Assembly (NCBI GenBank): GCA_037501455.1
Contig: CM074856.1
Span: 93,322,001-93,386,000 of the forward strand
Direction of reading: 5' to 3'
Source: Lantana camara
Lineage: Eukaryota; Streptophyta; Magnoliopsida; Lamiales; Verbenaceae
Length of the DNA stretch: 64,000 nt
The notes below the pieces were generated by a model. That model had not been told where the DNA came from, did no database searches, and saw only the letters and a list, made by a program, of their open reading frames with translations. The position numbers and the translations under genes were made by a program. This document shows positions 48,976 to 61,488 of this stretch, piece after piece (within the stretch, counting starts at the first letter, position 1; every line of letters starts with the position of its first letter).

Positions 48976-51900
48976 TGTAACGCCCAGGTTTTTTAGTCGT
49001 ATAGTATAATGTACGTGTTTACGTAATTGCGCGTTTAAATTCTTTAATTATGTAATTGATTGTTTATTATAAATTATGATTTTAATTAATCATTTTAATT
49101 ATAATAATTTCATTATACTTTAAAGAATATTTAAATGGAATTAATTTTATAATTGAAAATATTTGAAGTTTAAATGAATTCTTGAATTTTACGCACTTAT
49201 ATGTTTTGATCGCCTGTCGTTCCTACTTAATTTGATTTCGAAATTTTGTGAAAATTTAGTATGTTGTAGATTTATGTGTTATAAACATGTCTAAATTCTA
49301 GTTTCATGATTTTGATCTTGTTTGATGCGTTAACGAATTTTATTACTGGAACGGGACCAAGTCGGAGGCTAAAGAGCATTTAGCGCACCTCTGGTTCCGG
49401 GTGTCATAACTTGAGCTCGGAAACTCGGATTCGAGTTCCGTTACCTCCTTTGAACTCATATCAAAGATTCGGGTTTAATGGAACAAGCCTTATATTATTC
49501 TAAACACGTTTGATCCTCCAAAATTTAACCGAAACCAGCCTCGGCCGCAGATTTGCCACACTTAGCCATTTTAATCATAACTCTCACCATACTTGACCAA
49601 ATTAACCATGGTTGGACTTTTTGGAACCCTAGTTTAAGACTCTATCATCCACTTACAGCCCCAATTCGAACCACACTCAAAACAAAGGAGATAAGCTCAG
49701 CAAAAGCCCTGTTCTCTAGTTTCATGTCGCCACTTTGTCTATTTTGGAGATTTTGAGCTCAAATCTCTTCCAAACTCAACCAAATTAAAGGAGTAAGTTT
49801 ATGATCTTGTTTTCCATCTTCTTAGATCTCTTTTAAGTTCTATTATTCTGATTTTCATGGAGTATTGAACATGATATGAAGATAAACATGAATAGTAAGG
49901 GTTTATGTGAATTCATTGAAATATTGTGAATTCTTGATTCATTTCTTGATATGAAAGCATCTACATGATCTATACAGCTCATTTATTTCATTTATTAGCT
50001 TGGTATTCATTTGAAATTGCTTCTCCTTGATCCTCCATGGCTGCTGTGAGTTTTTGGGAAAAATGTGACAGATTTGCTTCCTCTCTGTAACGTGCGTGTG
50101 TGTGTGGTTTTGGGGAAAGTTTGGCTACTCTTTTTACATCCTTTTATTGCCTTAATTGCTGTTTTTGTTGCCTTGATTCGTGTATTTGCTGCTGCTGCTT
50201 GTTATGGAGGGAAATCACGCCCGCGACCCTAATTTGCCCCAGTTTTGACTTGTGCAGGCTGGAGATGTTGGTGGTGAGGATGGTAGTGGCCGTGACCTGT
50301 TTTCAACTGAATCTCGGTCGCGGCCGCGACTTAAAGTTGGGACAGTTTCGTGCTATTGGTTACATGCTTTCGTTGTTGCTTGTAGTCTGATGCTGTTTGA
50401 TGTATTTTTCCTCCTTTTGATTGCCCTGTACGTGAATAAATGCATGTTGCATGTAATATTATATATATATAGGACATGCACAATTACATTTAGTTATTTG
50501 GTATGTTTGCATGCACGTACGTCTAAATATTAATATGTTTCATATTTGTTACTTTGTAAAATTAAGTGGCAGACATGTACATATATATATATATATTATA
50601 TGTTATATATTTAATTAATATGAATTTAAGTGTTATAATTTGAATATTTAAATAGTATGATCTCTCTAATTTAAACTTCGCGTGCATGACTTTCGTGCCT
50701 CATTTTGTGCTTTCTAACGCCTCCTTCTTATTTGGTTCTGATTTATATGCTATGTAAACATGTTATATTATATGTTAACTTACATGTTATGAATTTGTAT
50801 GAAGTTTTGATGAATATTTTACGAGTTGTAACCAATATAACTTCAATGCGCCCTAACGTGCATGCATGTTTCCTTACTTCATTTGTGAGCCCTAAATGAT
50901 AACTTCTACCTTCTTTTATGACTCATATTCCTTGTCACTTGTTGTAGTATGTGTTATGATTACTATATGGAAATCATGGCTCGTTTTGATGTGATTTATG
51001 AAAGATATGGCACGTATGAATATGAAACCATCAAGTATTGTATATACTTGAACATATTGAATGAATTACTTGCTTTCATGGTTTCATGGACTCATTTTAC
51101 TTCGTATGCATTTCATATCAAGTTAATGCATTACCGTGTGTCATATATAGTTCGTTTGGAGTCTTGAGTCTCACAAGTGCACTATATTGTCTTTTGTACA
51201 GTTTTATCCAGGGTGGAGATATCGGGTTCATAGGTTACTCTTAAGTCTTCTTTTCTTCTTGGTATTGTTCGGTAAGGTGTAACAGGTGGGTTTCTCTTCT
51301 ATTAGTTATGATGACCCGATCTATCTCTTATGTAAAAAGTTTTGAGCTAAAATACTGTATATATATAAATATATCGAGTCTTTTCAAGAGTAAATGATTT
51401 CCAACGTATAATCCTCCTTTTATGTAATCCTACCTATGATATTGGCGAGTGCATGATATGAAATGAACATGGACCCAGGGACTTAGTGTATGTGGCTATC
51501 CGGGGAGGCAAGGGCCAACGATGATCCCATATACTAGTTCTAACAAAATTTATGGCGAGAAACCAACCTCGTTCAGGAGTTTTGACGAGGAAAGGCTAAC
51601 CGAGCTTTTGAGGATTCATGTACCTCACTAGCCACATTGATATGTTTAGGTGGCTAGGCCTTGCAAACCCGTCCACCGCCGGAGGAAAAAGGTGTATATG
51701 TATGATTATGATCATGATATGAATGTGCATGAAAGATATATGTATATGTGATAACTAATGAATTATGTTATGATCACACAAGGAGTAGGTTGGAGATTAT
51801 GCACGCCCACTCGCCGGGCCATGAAACCCTATGAATGAAATGAATGAATATGATAGTTGGAATCCCGTGGATGTCTTTCTTTGTTTTACCCACTTGGGAA

Positions 51901-52484
51901 ATTTTATGAAACTTTACACGGGATTATGGCTTGCATGTATATGTTTAAATTCTCTGTTATTATATATGTTATGGCCTGTTTTATACCCACGAGTCTCCTA
52001 TAGACTGAACTCGGCTTTGTTTTCAGTTCTTTTACAGGTTTTGGAGTGCTAGGTGGGATTTTGGGTCTGTCGAGTCCTGTGATTAAGTCCGAGTCACACC
52101 ACACGCATTTTGTATATTGATTAAGTTTTACAATGATTGTATGAATTGTTATGATTTCATTTTATAAATTCGGGACAGGCTTCTAGGGATAGTTGAACCC
52201 GTGAATTGTGAATTATGATTTATAATTTATGTTTGGAATCTGGGGACTAGGTATCTACGCAAGTTGAACCCGTCAATTGTTAATTGTAAATATGATTGAT
52301 TATATGTTTTGCTTCCGCACGTGCATTTTATTCTTTGGAATTGTTTATTTGGTTTCGAAGTTAGCTCCCGCCTAGGATAGCGAGTGAGCGGTCCCCGTTC
52401 GCCGTGACTTAGCATGTGTATGGACTTCCCATTTCCTATGCGGGCGGTACGGGGGATGTGGTGCCTTCCGTTTGGGGCGCTACA
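48976..52484 (+). mobile_element. F5 LTR, plus strand, complete
   Basis: 3509 bp, TGTAACGCCCAGG to GGGGCGCTACA. Donor-like GTAAGT at 49793, GC-palindrome cluster 50214-50332 (GGTCGCGGCCGCGAC), hairpin AGTCTCCTATAGACT 51992-52006, acceptor-like TTACAG 52036-52037, two GGGAC...GAACCCG modules at 52168-52202 and 52242-52272. Flanks ATGTG and ATATA do not form a duplication. No PBS follows. Confidence 0.82.
51992..52006 (+). other. Conserved LTR hairpin, F5
   Basis: AGTCT CCTAT AGACT; the fifth stem pair is T-A, compared with A-T in family 1 and C-G in F2. Confidence 0.6.
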
Positions 52485-52485
52485 A

Positions 52486-53600
52486 TATAACACCCCGTCT
52501 CTTCGACGAGCTAGGAATGACGTCAAGAGAGTGTTTACCGACGTTTGTATTTCCTTTTTGATTCAATTTATATGTTGACTTAATTGTTTAAGTGTCCTTT
52601 GTGCCCTAATTGTTTAAGTTTTACGTTTTAACTTCCTTGTTTAATTTCTCTAACTTGATTTTAATTCTCGAACTACATGGATACGTGATATAATTGATTT
52701 ATATGTTTATGAACTCATTTACGTGTTTATTTTATTCGTGTTTACTTGTTCGAATTTGTCGGAGACCATTTCTTTATTTTTGGGATTTAGGTGCCTAACG
52801 AGTTTAGTGTGCCTCGGATTCCGGAGCCCATAACTTGAGATCAGGAATTCGGATTTGAATTCCGGAAGTGGAGCCAGACTCATGAAGATATTTTCAATCT
52901 AAAAAACCTAGCCTTATATTTTTCTAAGTCCGTTTGATACTCCGAAATTTGACCGAAACAAGCTACGAGTGCCTATATGACCATCTTCACTAAATTGCAC
53001 ATAAGTCCTTCAATTTTCAAACTTTTTGCATGAATCTTAGTCCCACTTAACCCCATCTCAGAACACTATCACTCCATTCTCTCTCCATTTCGTTCAACAC
53101 AAGGAAAAAGGGGGGAAATAGCTGCAAAATTTGGAGAAACCATTCTCATCTCGTCACTATTCACCAAGGAAGATTTAGGAGCTCAAATCTTCATTAAAGT
53201 CAACCAAATTCAAGGGGTAAATGTATGATTGATATCTGTATCCTTTTGTGGTCATTTTACTTCAAAAATTTCTGAATTTGAACCATTATTGATTGAGATA
53301 TGATTCATGGAGTGAATAGTAAGGGTTATGTATATATATATATATGAGATCTCTTGCCATCTTTGAGTTATAACTTGAATTGATGCATGATATATGACCT
53401 CTTACACTTAATTTATGATTGTATGACTTCATATTTTTTGGTAGTTGATGGATGCAAGAGTTTCTATTGATATACTTGAGCTTTTTCCTTGCAAGAACTT
53501 GAGGTTTATGCATCCTTGTCTTAAGCTAGCTTGTGTCGTGTGAATATGTGTTGGATGTGCATGATTTTTGAGTGTTTTGATGCTTCATTTCATGCCTATA
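52486..53600 (+). mobile_element. LTR of family F6, 5' part
   Basis: Starts TATAACACCCCGTCTC one base after the F5 LTR end, with G of the usual TGTAAC changed to A. Donor-like GGGGTAAATG at 53217. Split at 53600 by the F9 solo LTR. Confidence 0.72.
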
Positions 53601-53809
53601 TGTAACGCCCCCGTTTTTCTTAGTGTGTATAGCATGAAGTATATGTTTATCAAATTGCGCGAGATATTTATTTATACGTATTTTACATATTTAATTTTAT
53701 TTTAAATGTATTAAATGTTAATTATTTTATTTTAATAATATAAATAATAAATACATATATATATATATATATACGTATATATTATTTCTATGATGATAAT
53801 ATTGAAAAT

Positions 53810-53860
<51 letters not shown>

Positions 53861-53906
53861 TTTTATATAACATGCATGCATAAATTCATGCACATGTACA
53901 CCAATA

Positions 53907-53951
<45 letters not shown>

Positions 53952-56900
53952 CATGCATTATTAATTATAATATATTATTTATGCATTTAATTATATATTA
54001 TTTGTTAATATTATGAATTTTATTGTTTCATTGCGTATGACTGACATTTACGTGCCTCGTTTCTATTTAATTTGATACCGGAATTTCGTGCAAATTTAAT
54101 ATGTTGAACTTATACGTGTCTTGTAAATGAATATATGTTCGTTTCATATTTTCGAATTCATCTGCATGTGCTTCGGATTTAATTTGAATTTTGGAATCCA
54201 AGTCGAGGGCTAATTAGCACTTAGCACACCCTTGGTTCCGTATTTAATATCTTGAGCTCGGGAACTCGGATTCGAGTTCCGTCAACTTCGCTGAACTCGT
54301 AACGAAAATTCGAGTTTAGTAAACTTAGCCTTATATTTTTCTAACGTCATTTGAACCTCCAAAATTCAACCGAAAAACGAGACGGCGACCAAACTGACCT
54401 TGTTGCACTAAAATGACCATATCTTGCTCAAACCTTGACCAAATTAACTATGGTTGGATGCTATGGAAACCTAAATCAACCCTTTATTCATCCATTAACT
54501 CCCCAAACCGAGATAACCCTCCCCACTTACTGAAAATATCTCAAACATCTTCTGCTTCCCAGTCTCTCCCGTAACTCAAGCTTTGCCATGAGATTCAAGC
54601 TCAAATCTCCTTCCAAACCTCCATTAATCCACAAGGTAAGCTTGGATATGTTATGTACATACAATATGAGTCATTTTCATTCATTAATCCCCAAATTTGA
54701 TCATGGTTCGTGAGGTTTTTGGCTGGAATTCGAAATAATGGATTTGGGACAAATTTGTTGATCTCTTTCGATTCTTGTTGGTTTTGATTGATTCCAAGCT
54801 TGAGAATGATTATTTTGACATCCTCATATCATTTATAGTCATTGATTTCATGGTGGTTGAGATATTAATGAGTTATCATTTATGGTACTTTGAGAAAAAT
54901 TCACATGAATGTCACGTATGCTTTCTCCTCTTGGTTGTACTCTATTGGAACTGAATTATGTGTTGAATTTATGTTGTTTTGCTGCACATTTGATAGCCTT
55001 TATGATCTGAACTTGTTGGGATTGTTGGAGATCGTTCATACCCTGTTTTTCGCGTTGGTTGCCCTGTTTTTCAAACCGAGTTTGTTGCTGTCAATCTGCC
55101 GTGAACCTTCATGCATTTTGCTGTCAGTTTTCGTAGCTTTGTGGGATCATTCTTGTTGAGTTCTTGCTGCATTTTGTACCTTGTAATGTTGCAACTGTTG
55201 CCTGCATTTCTCGCTGGTTTGGCTGCCCTTTTCTGCGCGTGTTTGATGTCTGAAAACAGGGGCTGCTGCTGCGAGACACGGGGGTGTTGTATTTGCTCGT
55301 TCCAACGACGAACGGGGGTGCATCCTTGGCCCGAGTTGCTGTACCGAGACAAGGGGGTGTCACCCCGTTTGTCTCGAACTGTTTTGCTGCGTTTTCCTTG
55401 GACTACTGCTGTTGCTACTGTATATATATATATTGGTGCTGTGTGTGTTGTTGTGCATGCATGGCTGTATAATTGTGTGTGTGCATGGATTTCATTTTAA
55501 TTGCATGCATGTATATATTATATATTATATATATTTGTGTGTACATTGCATGCATGAATGTGTTACATATATATATATATATATATATATGTATTTAGTA
55601 TATAATAAATGCATTCATGGGTGTGTTTATGTGTGTACGTCTATATATATATAATATATATATACATATGTTATTATATGATTATATATATATTTATTAC
55701 ATTTTAAATATTATTTGATTTAATTCAATTCTTAAAATTAATTGATTTCTATTTCGCGTATTTAATTTACCGACTATTGACTGAACGAATGGTTTGATTA
55801 TATGTTTTAAATTCTTTAATAGTGCACATGAACATTTTATGATATAATATCATCGGTTACGCCTTCATATCATGTTCATGGCATGCCGTGCGTCTTATTT
55901 GGTTCATTGGAGTGTCGAGTCTCACGAACACGTTATGTTGTCTTTTGTACAGTTTATCTCCAGGGTGGAGAGATCTTGATCGTTCAAGCACTTGGTACTC
56001 GTATCCTTGTATCGTCACGGTTCAGGGGAGGGTGTTTTTGTTTTAGCTATGTAACAAACCCTACAACCCTTATGTGGAAAGCTTTGGCCAAACCTTATGA
56101 TTATATATATCTTACTTTTAAAGTAAAGTTATCGAGTAAATATTGATCGAGTAAACCCTTTTCAAATGAATTATGAAATATGTTATGTTCTTATGAATTA
56201 ATATGTTTGGCGAGACACATTTATGATTTATGATTCTACGGGCCCGGGACTTAGTATATGTGGCTAACCGAGGAAGCAAGGGCTGACGGGGATCCCATAT
56301 ACTAGTCCCAACCATTTACGGCGAAACGGACTTCGTCAAGGAGCTTTTGATGGGGAAACGCTAATCGGGCTTTGAGGCCTCATGAACCTCATAGCCGCAT
56401 TGATATGATTGGGTGGTCGGGCCTTGCAAACCCGTCCACTACCCGGAGGAAGAAGGTTGGAACTTTTTATGTTATGTTATGTTATTTTATGATTGTTATG
56501 CACCGTGCGGGAAGGCCGGGACACGGATTGCCCAAACGAATATGATTTATGATATATGATCTGCATGTATTATGATATATCGCATGGTCGCCTAATCAAC
56601 ATATTAATTATATGTGTCGTACACGGTCGGAGTTTAGTTGGAGATTGTGTACGCTCACTCGCCGATCCTTATGTTTATGTATGATTTATGAACGTAATGA
56701 ATTAATATGATTAGTCGTAAGTTTCGAGCATTATTTAGCTAGTTTCTTGCCCTTCGTGGGAACTAATTTCAAATAAAACCTTGCTCGGGATTTCTCTGCA
56801 CTCACATATGTATTGGAATTATGTATGATTCGATTCTATAGTATCATGAACTTGAATATTTATGTAATTGTTATTGAATTGCTTTTACTGGGTTTTGCTA

Positions 56901-57142
56901 TTGATTAAAAGAGGCCTGAAGAGCCCAATTCTGGTTATGGTTTGTATGTTTGAACTTTGGCTTTGCGTTGCATTATATTTTGTTGATTGGTTATCATTGC
57001 AGGGTCTAGTTCCGCCTAGCTTAGGAAGGTTTTTATGTTGTCTCCCGTTCGCTAGGGTTTGATACGGGTGCGGATTTACCATTTCGTTACTCGTGTTGAG
57101 CCACAGTACGGGGATGTGGTGCCTCACGTGCGGGGTGCTACA
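53601..57142 (+). mobile_element. F9 solo LTR with duplication CTATA
   Basis: 3542 bp, TGTAACGCCCCCG to GGGGTGCTACA, flanked by CTATA at 53596-53600 and 57143-57147. No PBS follows, so it is a solo LTR. Candidate intron 54636-57002 (CAAG|GTAAGC to TTGCAG|G). GC-palindrome cluster 55261-55379, including a 32-bp imperfect palindrome at 55345-55376. Long AT microsatellites at 53755-53775, 53815-53862, 53911-53952 and 55568-55590. I could not find the AGTC...GACT hairpin in this family. Confidence 0.92.
55261..55379 (+). other. GC-rich palindrome cluster in F9
   Basis: Words GAGACACGGGGGTG and GAGACAAGGGGGTGTC facing CACCCCGTTTGTCTC. The 32-bp element at 55345-55376 pairs CGAGACAA with TTTGTCTCG around GGGGTG/CACCCC. 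Confidence 0.7.
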
Positions 57143-58782
57143 CTATATGTGCTTCTTTGTTACCCTTCCTCCTCCCCCTCAAAAGAACCCTACTGCTGGT
57201 CCTTTTCACGCCCAGAATAACTCCCCGGGCGGGGAGCTTTTGTACTGAAAAGTGCCCGAGCGGGTACCTTGAGTCCAGAAAGTTTCTGGTCTGTTTTCCC
57301 CGAGCGGGTAAATTTTGCCTTGTATTTTCCCCGACCGGGTACCCCCTCATACAAACTCCGTTTGATCTAATTTTTGGATAAGATTAACCTAGAACACTCT
57401 CCAATTGGATTCACCTCGAAATTCGTTCTGGATTGTGAGATATAATCATTTTATTTTGGTGTCGCCACTTCCCTGAAATTCTGCATTCGTTCAACTTAAG
57501 ACCTCTGCCATTTTTGGATCCCTTTGAACCACGATTTGTGCCATATATAACTGGAAATACCTATGTTTCTAGTTTCATTTCCAACAAACAAAACTTGATT
57601 CCCATTTCTCAAACTCAAGTTATGATCGATTTCCTACAACTTGTTCGTTTCGGTAAAACTGTCAGCTTTGGCCTATTTTCACTCGGAGCCCTATTTTGCA
57701 TTTCTATTCCGTTTTTCCCGTATCTTCTCACAACGATTGTGATCCTAATATGTTAATATGTTGTAATATGTTGTGTTTTTTTAATTATTTTAAGTTTATA
57801 ATTTCGTTTGTTAGGTGTAATTGTGACTTCAATTCATGAACTTTTAACGCTTTCTTGCATCTCTTGCTCTTTCTTTGGACTTCAAGCTTACGAATGCATA
57901 TGATATGTTGTTATATGATACTTTATAAGTTTAGTTAATATGTTATGAGTTTACTTCTTGAATTCCTTATGTGATATTTGGTTATTTGCCCCGATATGCT
58001 TAAGTATGAATGTATAGGACGTGCATTGCATCCATTTGCATTCTTATGCATCGCTGTGCATCTAATTGATACATGATCGAGTCTAAGTCATGAGTATGTG
58101 TTTGTTTATCTCAGATTTGAGTTCGAGGGGTGTCAGATCCACCATTTAGGTTCTTCTTGGTCGTTAACGCTCTCCCGGGAGCACTTTTGGCAAAAAGGTG
58201 AGGTTTTAGGTGTGTTTCTTTATAGTTAATGCGACCTAAAACCTTATGTTCTCGTTTTCAAGCCCGCATGTGAATATACTATTATATTTATAAGATATAT
58301 AAGTGTTTATACAATATGTTTATGACCTTGTCAAATGATTACGGGTTTTGAAAACTATAAGTATAATCGTATATGAGCTTATGTTTTGCAGCGAGGCTAT
58401 GCTCCAAACCGTGTGTCCTCATGCTAGCTACGGATTAGGATGACACGGAGAGGTACGTTTATATCATATGCTAAGTTGCAAGGTAAGGTATGCTCAGATG
58501 AGTTACGTAAGTTATGATTTTGATAAGTTGGTATGAAGCGAGTTTTGGTATGTTATGTTTGTAATGGTTTGCGTTTGCCCCTCCCCCCCTCCCCCCCCCG
58601 AGACGTGGGTAAGGGAGACCCGGGACGACCATGGGGTCGCCGGTTATAACCGCTGTGTAGGCTCTCATTTGAAGTACTTACGTGCGACTCATAGAGGTTG
58701 AGGAGGCGAGGTGCTTTGTGCCCTCGGTGGATAACCGGGGAAGGCACAACGTGGATTAGCTACCCCATGTGTTTTCGAAAAT
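57143..58782 (+). mobile_element. LTR of family F6, continuation
   Basis: Resumes with CTATA. GC-palindrome cluster 57219-57345: CCCGGGCGGGG, then CCCGAGCGGGTA twice and CCCGACCGGGTA. Also holds the GGTGAGGTTTTAGG...GCGACCTA module near 58198 and the GGGTAAGGGAGACCCGGGACG block at about 58608, both shared with F0 and family 1. Cut at 58782 by the next LTR, before the hairpin position. Confidence 0.75.
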
Positions 58783-59539
58783 TGTAACGCCCCGACTTTT
58801 TGGCCGAACAGGTATGACGTCACGAGTGGGTTTAGACCGAGAGTTATGTGATTTATTTATGTTTTAATTGCTAATTGATTGTTTCATTTAGTAATTTTGT
58901 GACTTAATTACTACTATATGACTTATGTGATTTAATTGACTATGCTATTTAAATTCGTTTATAACATGTTTACTTGTTAAATTAATTTTTTGTTTCCCTT
59001 ATGCACTTATTTGCAATTATATGAAATCCTTGGACTCAATCGAACTTTTAATTGGACCCGAGTTATTCACTTACCAAACCATGGGGGCCTAATTTTATTA
59101 CTTAAATTCTTGGAGGACCAAAGTGTAAATTCCCTTATTTTCTTCCCCTTATTACACGATCAATCCACCTCCCTCTTCATTCTTCTATTTATTTCTTCTT
59201 CTTCATCCAAGAAACCCTTCTCCCATCATTCCCTCTTCTTCATCACCTCCAAATTCAAGCAAGAGAGCAAGAGACAAGGTTATATCTTCAAACTCCAAGC
59301 AATAATTCAAGCTCCATCCTCTTCCTTCATCTTCTCCTCCATCTCTTCTAAGGTATAATATGAATTATATATATATATATATATATATATGTCATATAAG
59401 ATAGGGTTTGAATTTCTTTGAGTTTGAAGCATGAATTTGTATGTGTTTGATTTCTAACACTTGAATCCATGAGTTTCATGCTTGATTGTTTGAATTATTG
59501 GAGCTAGAATGTGTATATATATTGTATGTATGTATATGT
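58783..59539 (+). mobile_element. LTR of family F7, 5' part
   Basis: Starts TGTAACGCCCCGACTTTTTG, almost identical at its start to the 328-bp mini LTR at 20651. Pyrimidine-rich leader and donor-like CTAAG|GTATAA at 59353, then an AT microsatellite at about 59361-59390. Cut at 59539 by the copia element. A 122-codon open frame across the leader has only low-complexity sequence and is not called. Confidence 0.78.
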
Positions 59540-60687
59540 TGTTAGGAATAGTGCCCTAGAAAGCCGATTGTGTATCCGCTTTGTGCTTTTCCTTATTGTA
59601 ATTACAGACAATCTTTGAATGAAATAACGAATTGAGGCAACACTTCTTTATATGCTCTTGTTTGGTATGCGTTTACTTTATCTGTGCATGTATGAGAACT
59701 CCCCTAATCCTGATGACTTTAGGACTCTACCATTTAGGTGAAATGGTTCATGAAACGAGCCATATATCACATAAGTCATGATTAGTAAAATGCTCCAAGC
59801 CGATGAGTCCTACAGACAGTGGGAGTGTTAACCTGACCCCTCTAAGGCTTGCTTGTGGTATCACGCCCTTAAGAAGGACCACCTTGTTTCATGGAGGTGC
59901 AGAGTGTATAGTTGATACATGCGTGATACATGAGGGTGCTTACTTTAATAGGTGAGTTCACGGAGATGCCCCGTGTGAGAACATTCCTAAATGGGAAAGG
60001 AAGTTTCTATTTCAGGAAATGGAAACTTCCAGATTAGGAAATATCTCACGAGTCATTGATGTGATTAATTGATCCTTAGACTTGAGGTTCCTTGTCACTT
60101 TATGAGTTAACTCTGTCGTCTTAGGTATAAGCTTTAAAGGGAGTCGCCTTAGACAACTGATTCACGGCTTATGCTAGGGCTGCACAAGTGATTCATGAAA
60201 GTGAATGAGAATCAAGAGAGGACCTACACTTGCATATGCAAGGAGATCTCTTATTGTGTAAGTCATTCATATGCCATATGGAGTCCTTGGCCAAGGCAGT
60301 AGATCAAGACATCAAGAAAAGGGTTTCTTGGACTGAGATCAAATGGATATGAAATGCACTTAGCTTTAAGACCGGATTATTAGGGTTCTGATTATTCCCT
60401 TGCCCTAGATCTTGGTTGAGAGATAGTAAGTAGGAGGATTGTATCACACATGAATCAATGACTTAAAGGTTCTGTCGAATCCGAACATTCCAATTTAGCT
60501 AGGGGTTAAACACCTGTTGCTAGACTATGGTCGTTTAATCTGTGGACCGATTATTTAATTAGTGAATTAATTAATTGGGGTCACTGCTAATTGAATTGAG
60601 AACCTAGAGGGTCACACACAACAACTTGATTGCATGAGTTGAGGCTTTAAAATGATTAAACGAGTTAATCAGGCCAAGAGGGTTCCA

Positions 60688-60740
60688 CACGTGTGAAACC
60701 ACACGTGTGGGTCACGTGAGTGACACGTGTCCCACACGTG
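60688..60740 (+). promoter_or_regulatory. Five CACGTG motifs in copia 5' LTR
   Basis: Clustered in 53 bp about 0.34 kb upstream of the TATA box, conserved in position with the two solo LTRs. Confidence 0.62.
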
Positions 60741-61081
60741 TAAATATATATATTGTATATATATATATTAAATAATTAAACGTGTTAATTATTTAATAGA
60801 CTTTGGTTCAATTTTGAAATAAAAAGAAAGTGTTATTTTGGAGAAAAATAATCTAGTTAATTAATTGTGAATTAATTGATTAGATAAAAGTAAGTTATTT
60901 ATTTTAAATAAATAAAGTATAAAATTATCCAAAAATAGTTTGGATATTTTAGCTCTCTTGAAAGTTGATTTGAATTTGAATTCAAAGTCAAAGTCAAAAT
61001 TACTTGATGTTCAAGTAATAGGAGAGAGGGACCAAAATCCTTAGCCTATAAGGACTAGGGATTTTTCGGCGACTCCCTTAT

Positions 61082-61089
61082 TATAAATA
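61082..61089 (+). promoter_or_regulatory. TATA box of copia 5' LTR
   Basis: TATAAATA, 11 bp before the centre of an 18-bp palindrome. Confidence 0.62.
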
Positions 61090-61476
61090 GGGGAGCTCGA
61101 GCTCCCCTTAGAGAAAATTGGCAATTCTTTTGGTTCATGTGTTAACACCATCCTTTCTCCAAGATAAACAAAACCCTAGGTTAAGCCTAAACACTAACTA
61201 GAGAACTAGCATCCTTACTAGTTAGATTGTAGTCAAGTTGGTGGACTATCTCTAGAGAGCTTCAAGTTAGAAGTTTGAAGATTCGAGCTTTACCAATGAG
61301 AGGGGATCAAGCCGCGAGAAGAGCGTTCTTGGGTTGCTTGCAACGCTTCAAGAAAGAATAAAAGAAAAGTAAGTTTCTTATCTCTACGAATTTGGATACA
61401 CGATTGCGCGTCCAAGGTCCTTTTGTTGGAAAAATTTTAAATTTTCGCTGTTTTCTGATTCGTGTTTTCCAACAAG

Positions 61477-61488
61477 TGGTATCAGAGC
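61477..61488 (+). other. Primer-binding site of copia element
   Basis: TGGTATCAGAGC two bases after the LTR. Confidence 0.9.

Larger units (their letters stand above)
59540..61474 (+). mobile_element. Copia 5' LTR
   Basis: 1935 bp, TGTTAGGAATAG... to ...TTTTCCAACA. Five CACGTG motifs at 60688-60740, TATA box TATAAATA at 61082-61089 followed by the palindrome GGGGAGCTCGAGCTCCCC. Very close to the solo LTR 4407-6310. Confidence 0.92.

Noticed and set aside
53755..53960. AT-rich arrays as a possible replication origin or matrix site
   Set aside because: They are simple AT microsatellites inside a solo LTR; nothing else supports such a role.
58990..59358. 122-codon open frame rich in Ser and Phe
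   Set aside because: It coincides with the pyrimidine-rich leader of an LTR and is low complexity; other families have no matching frame.
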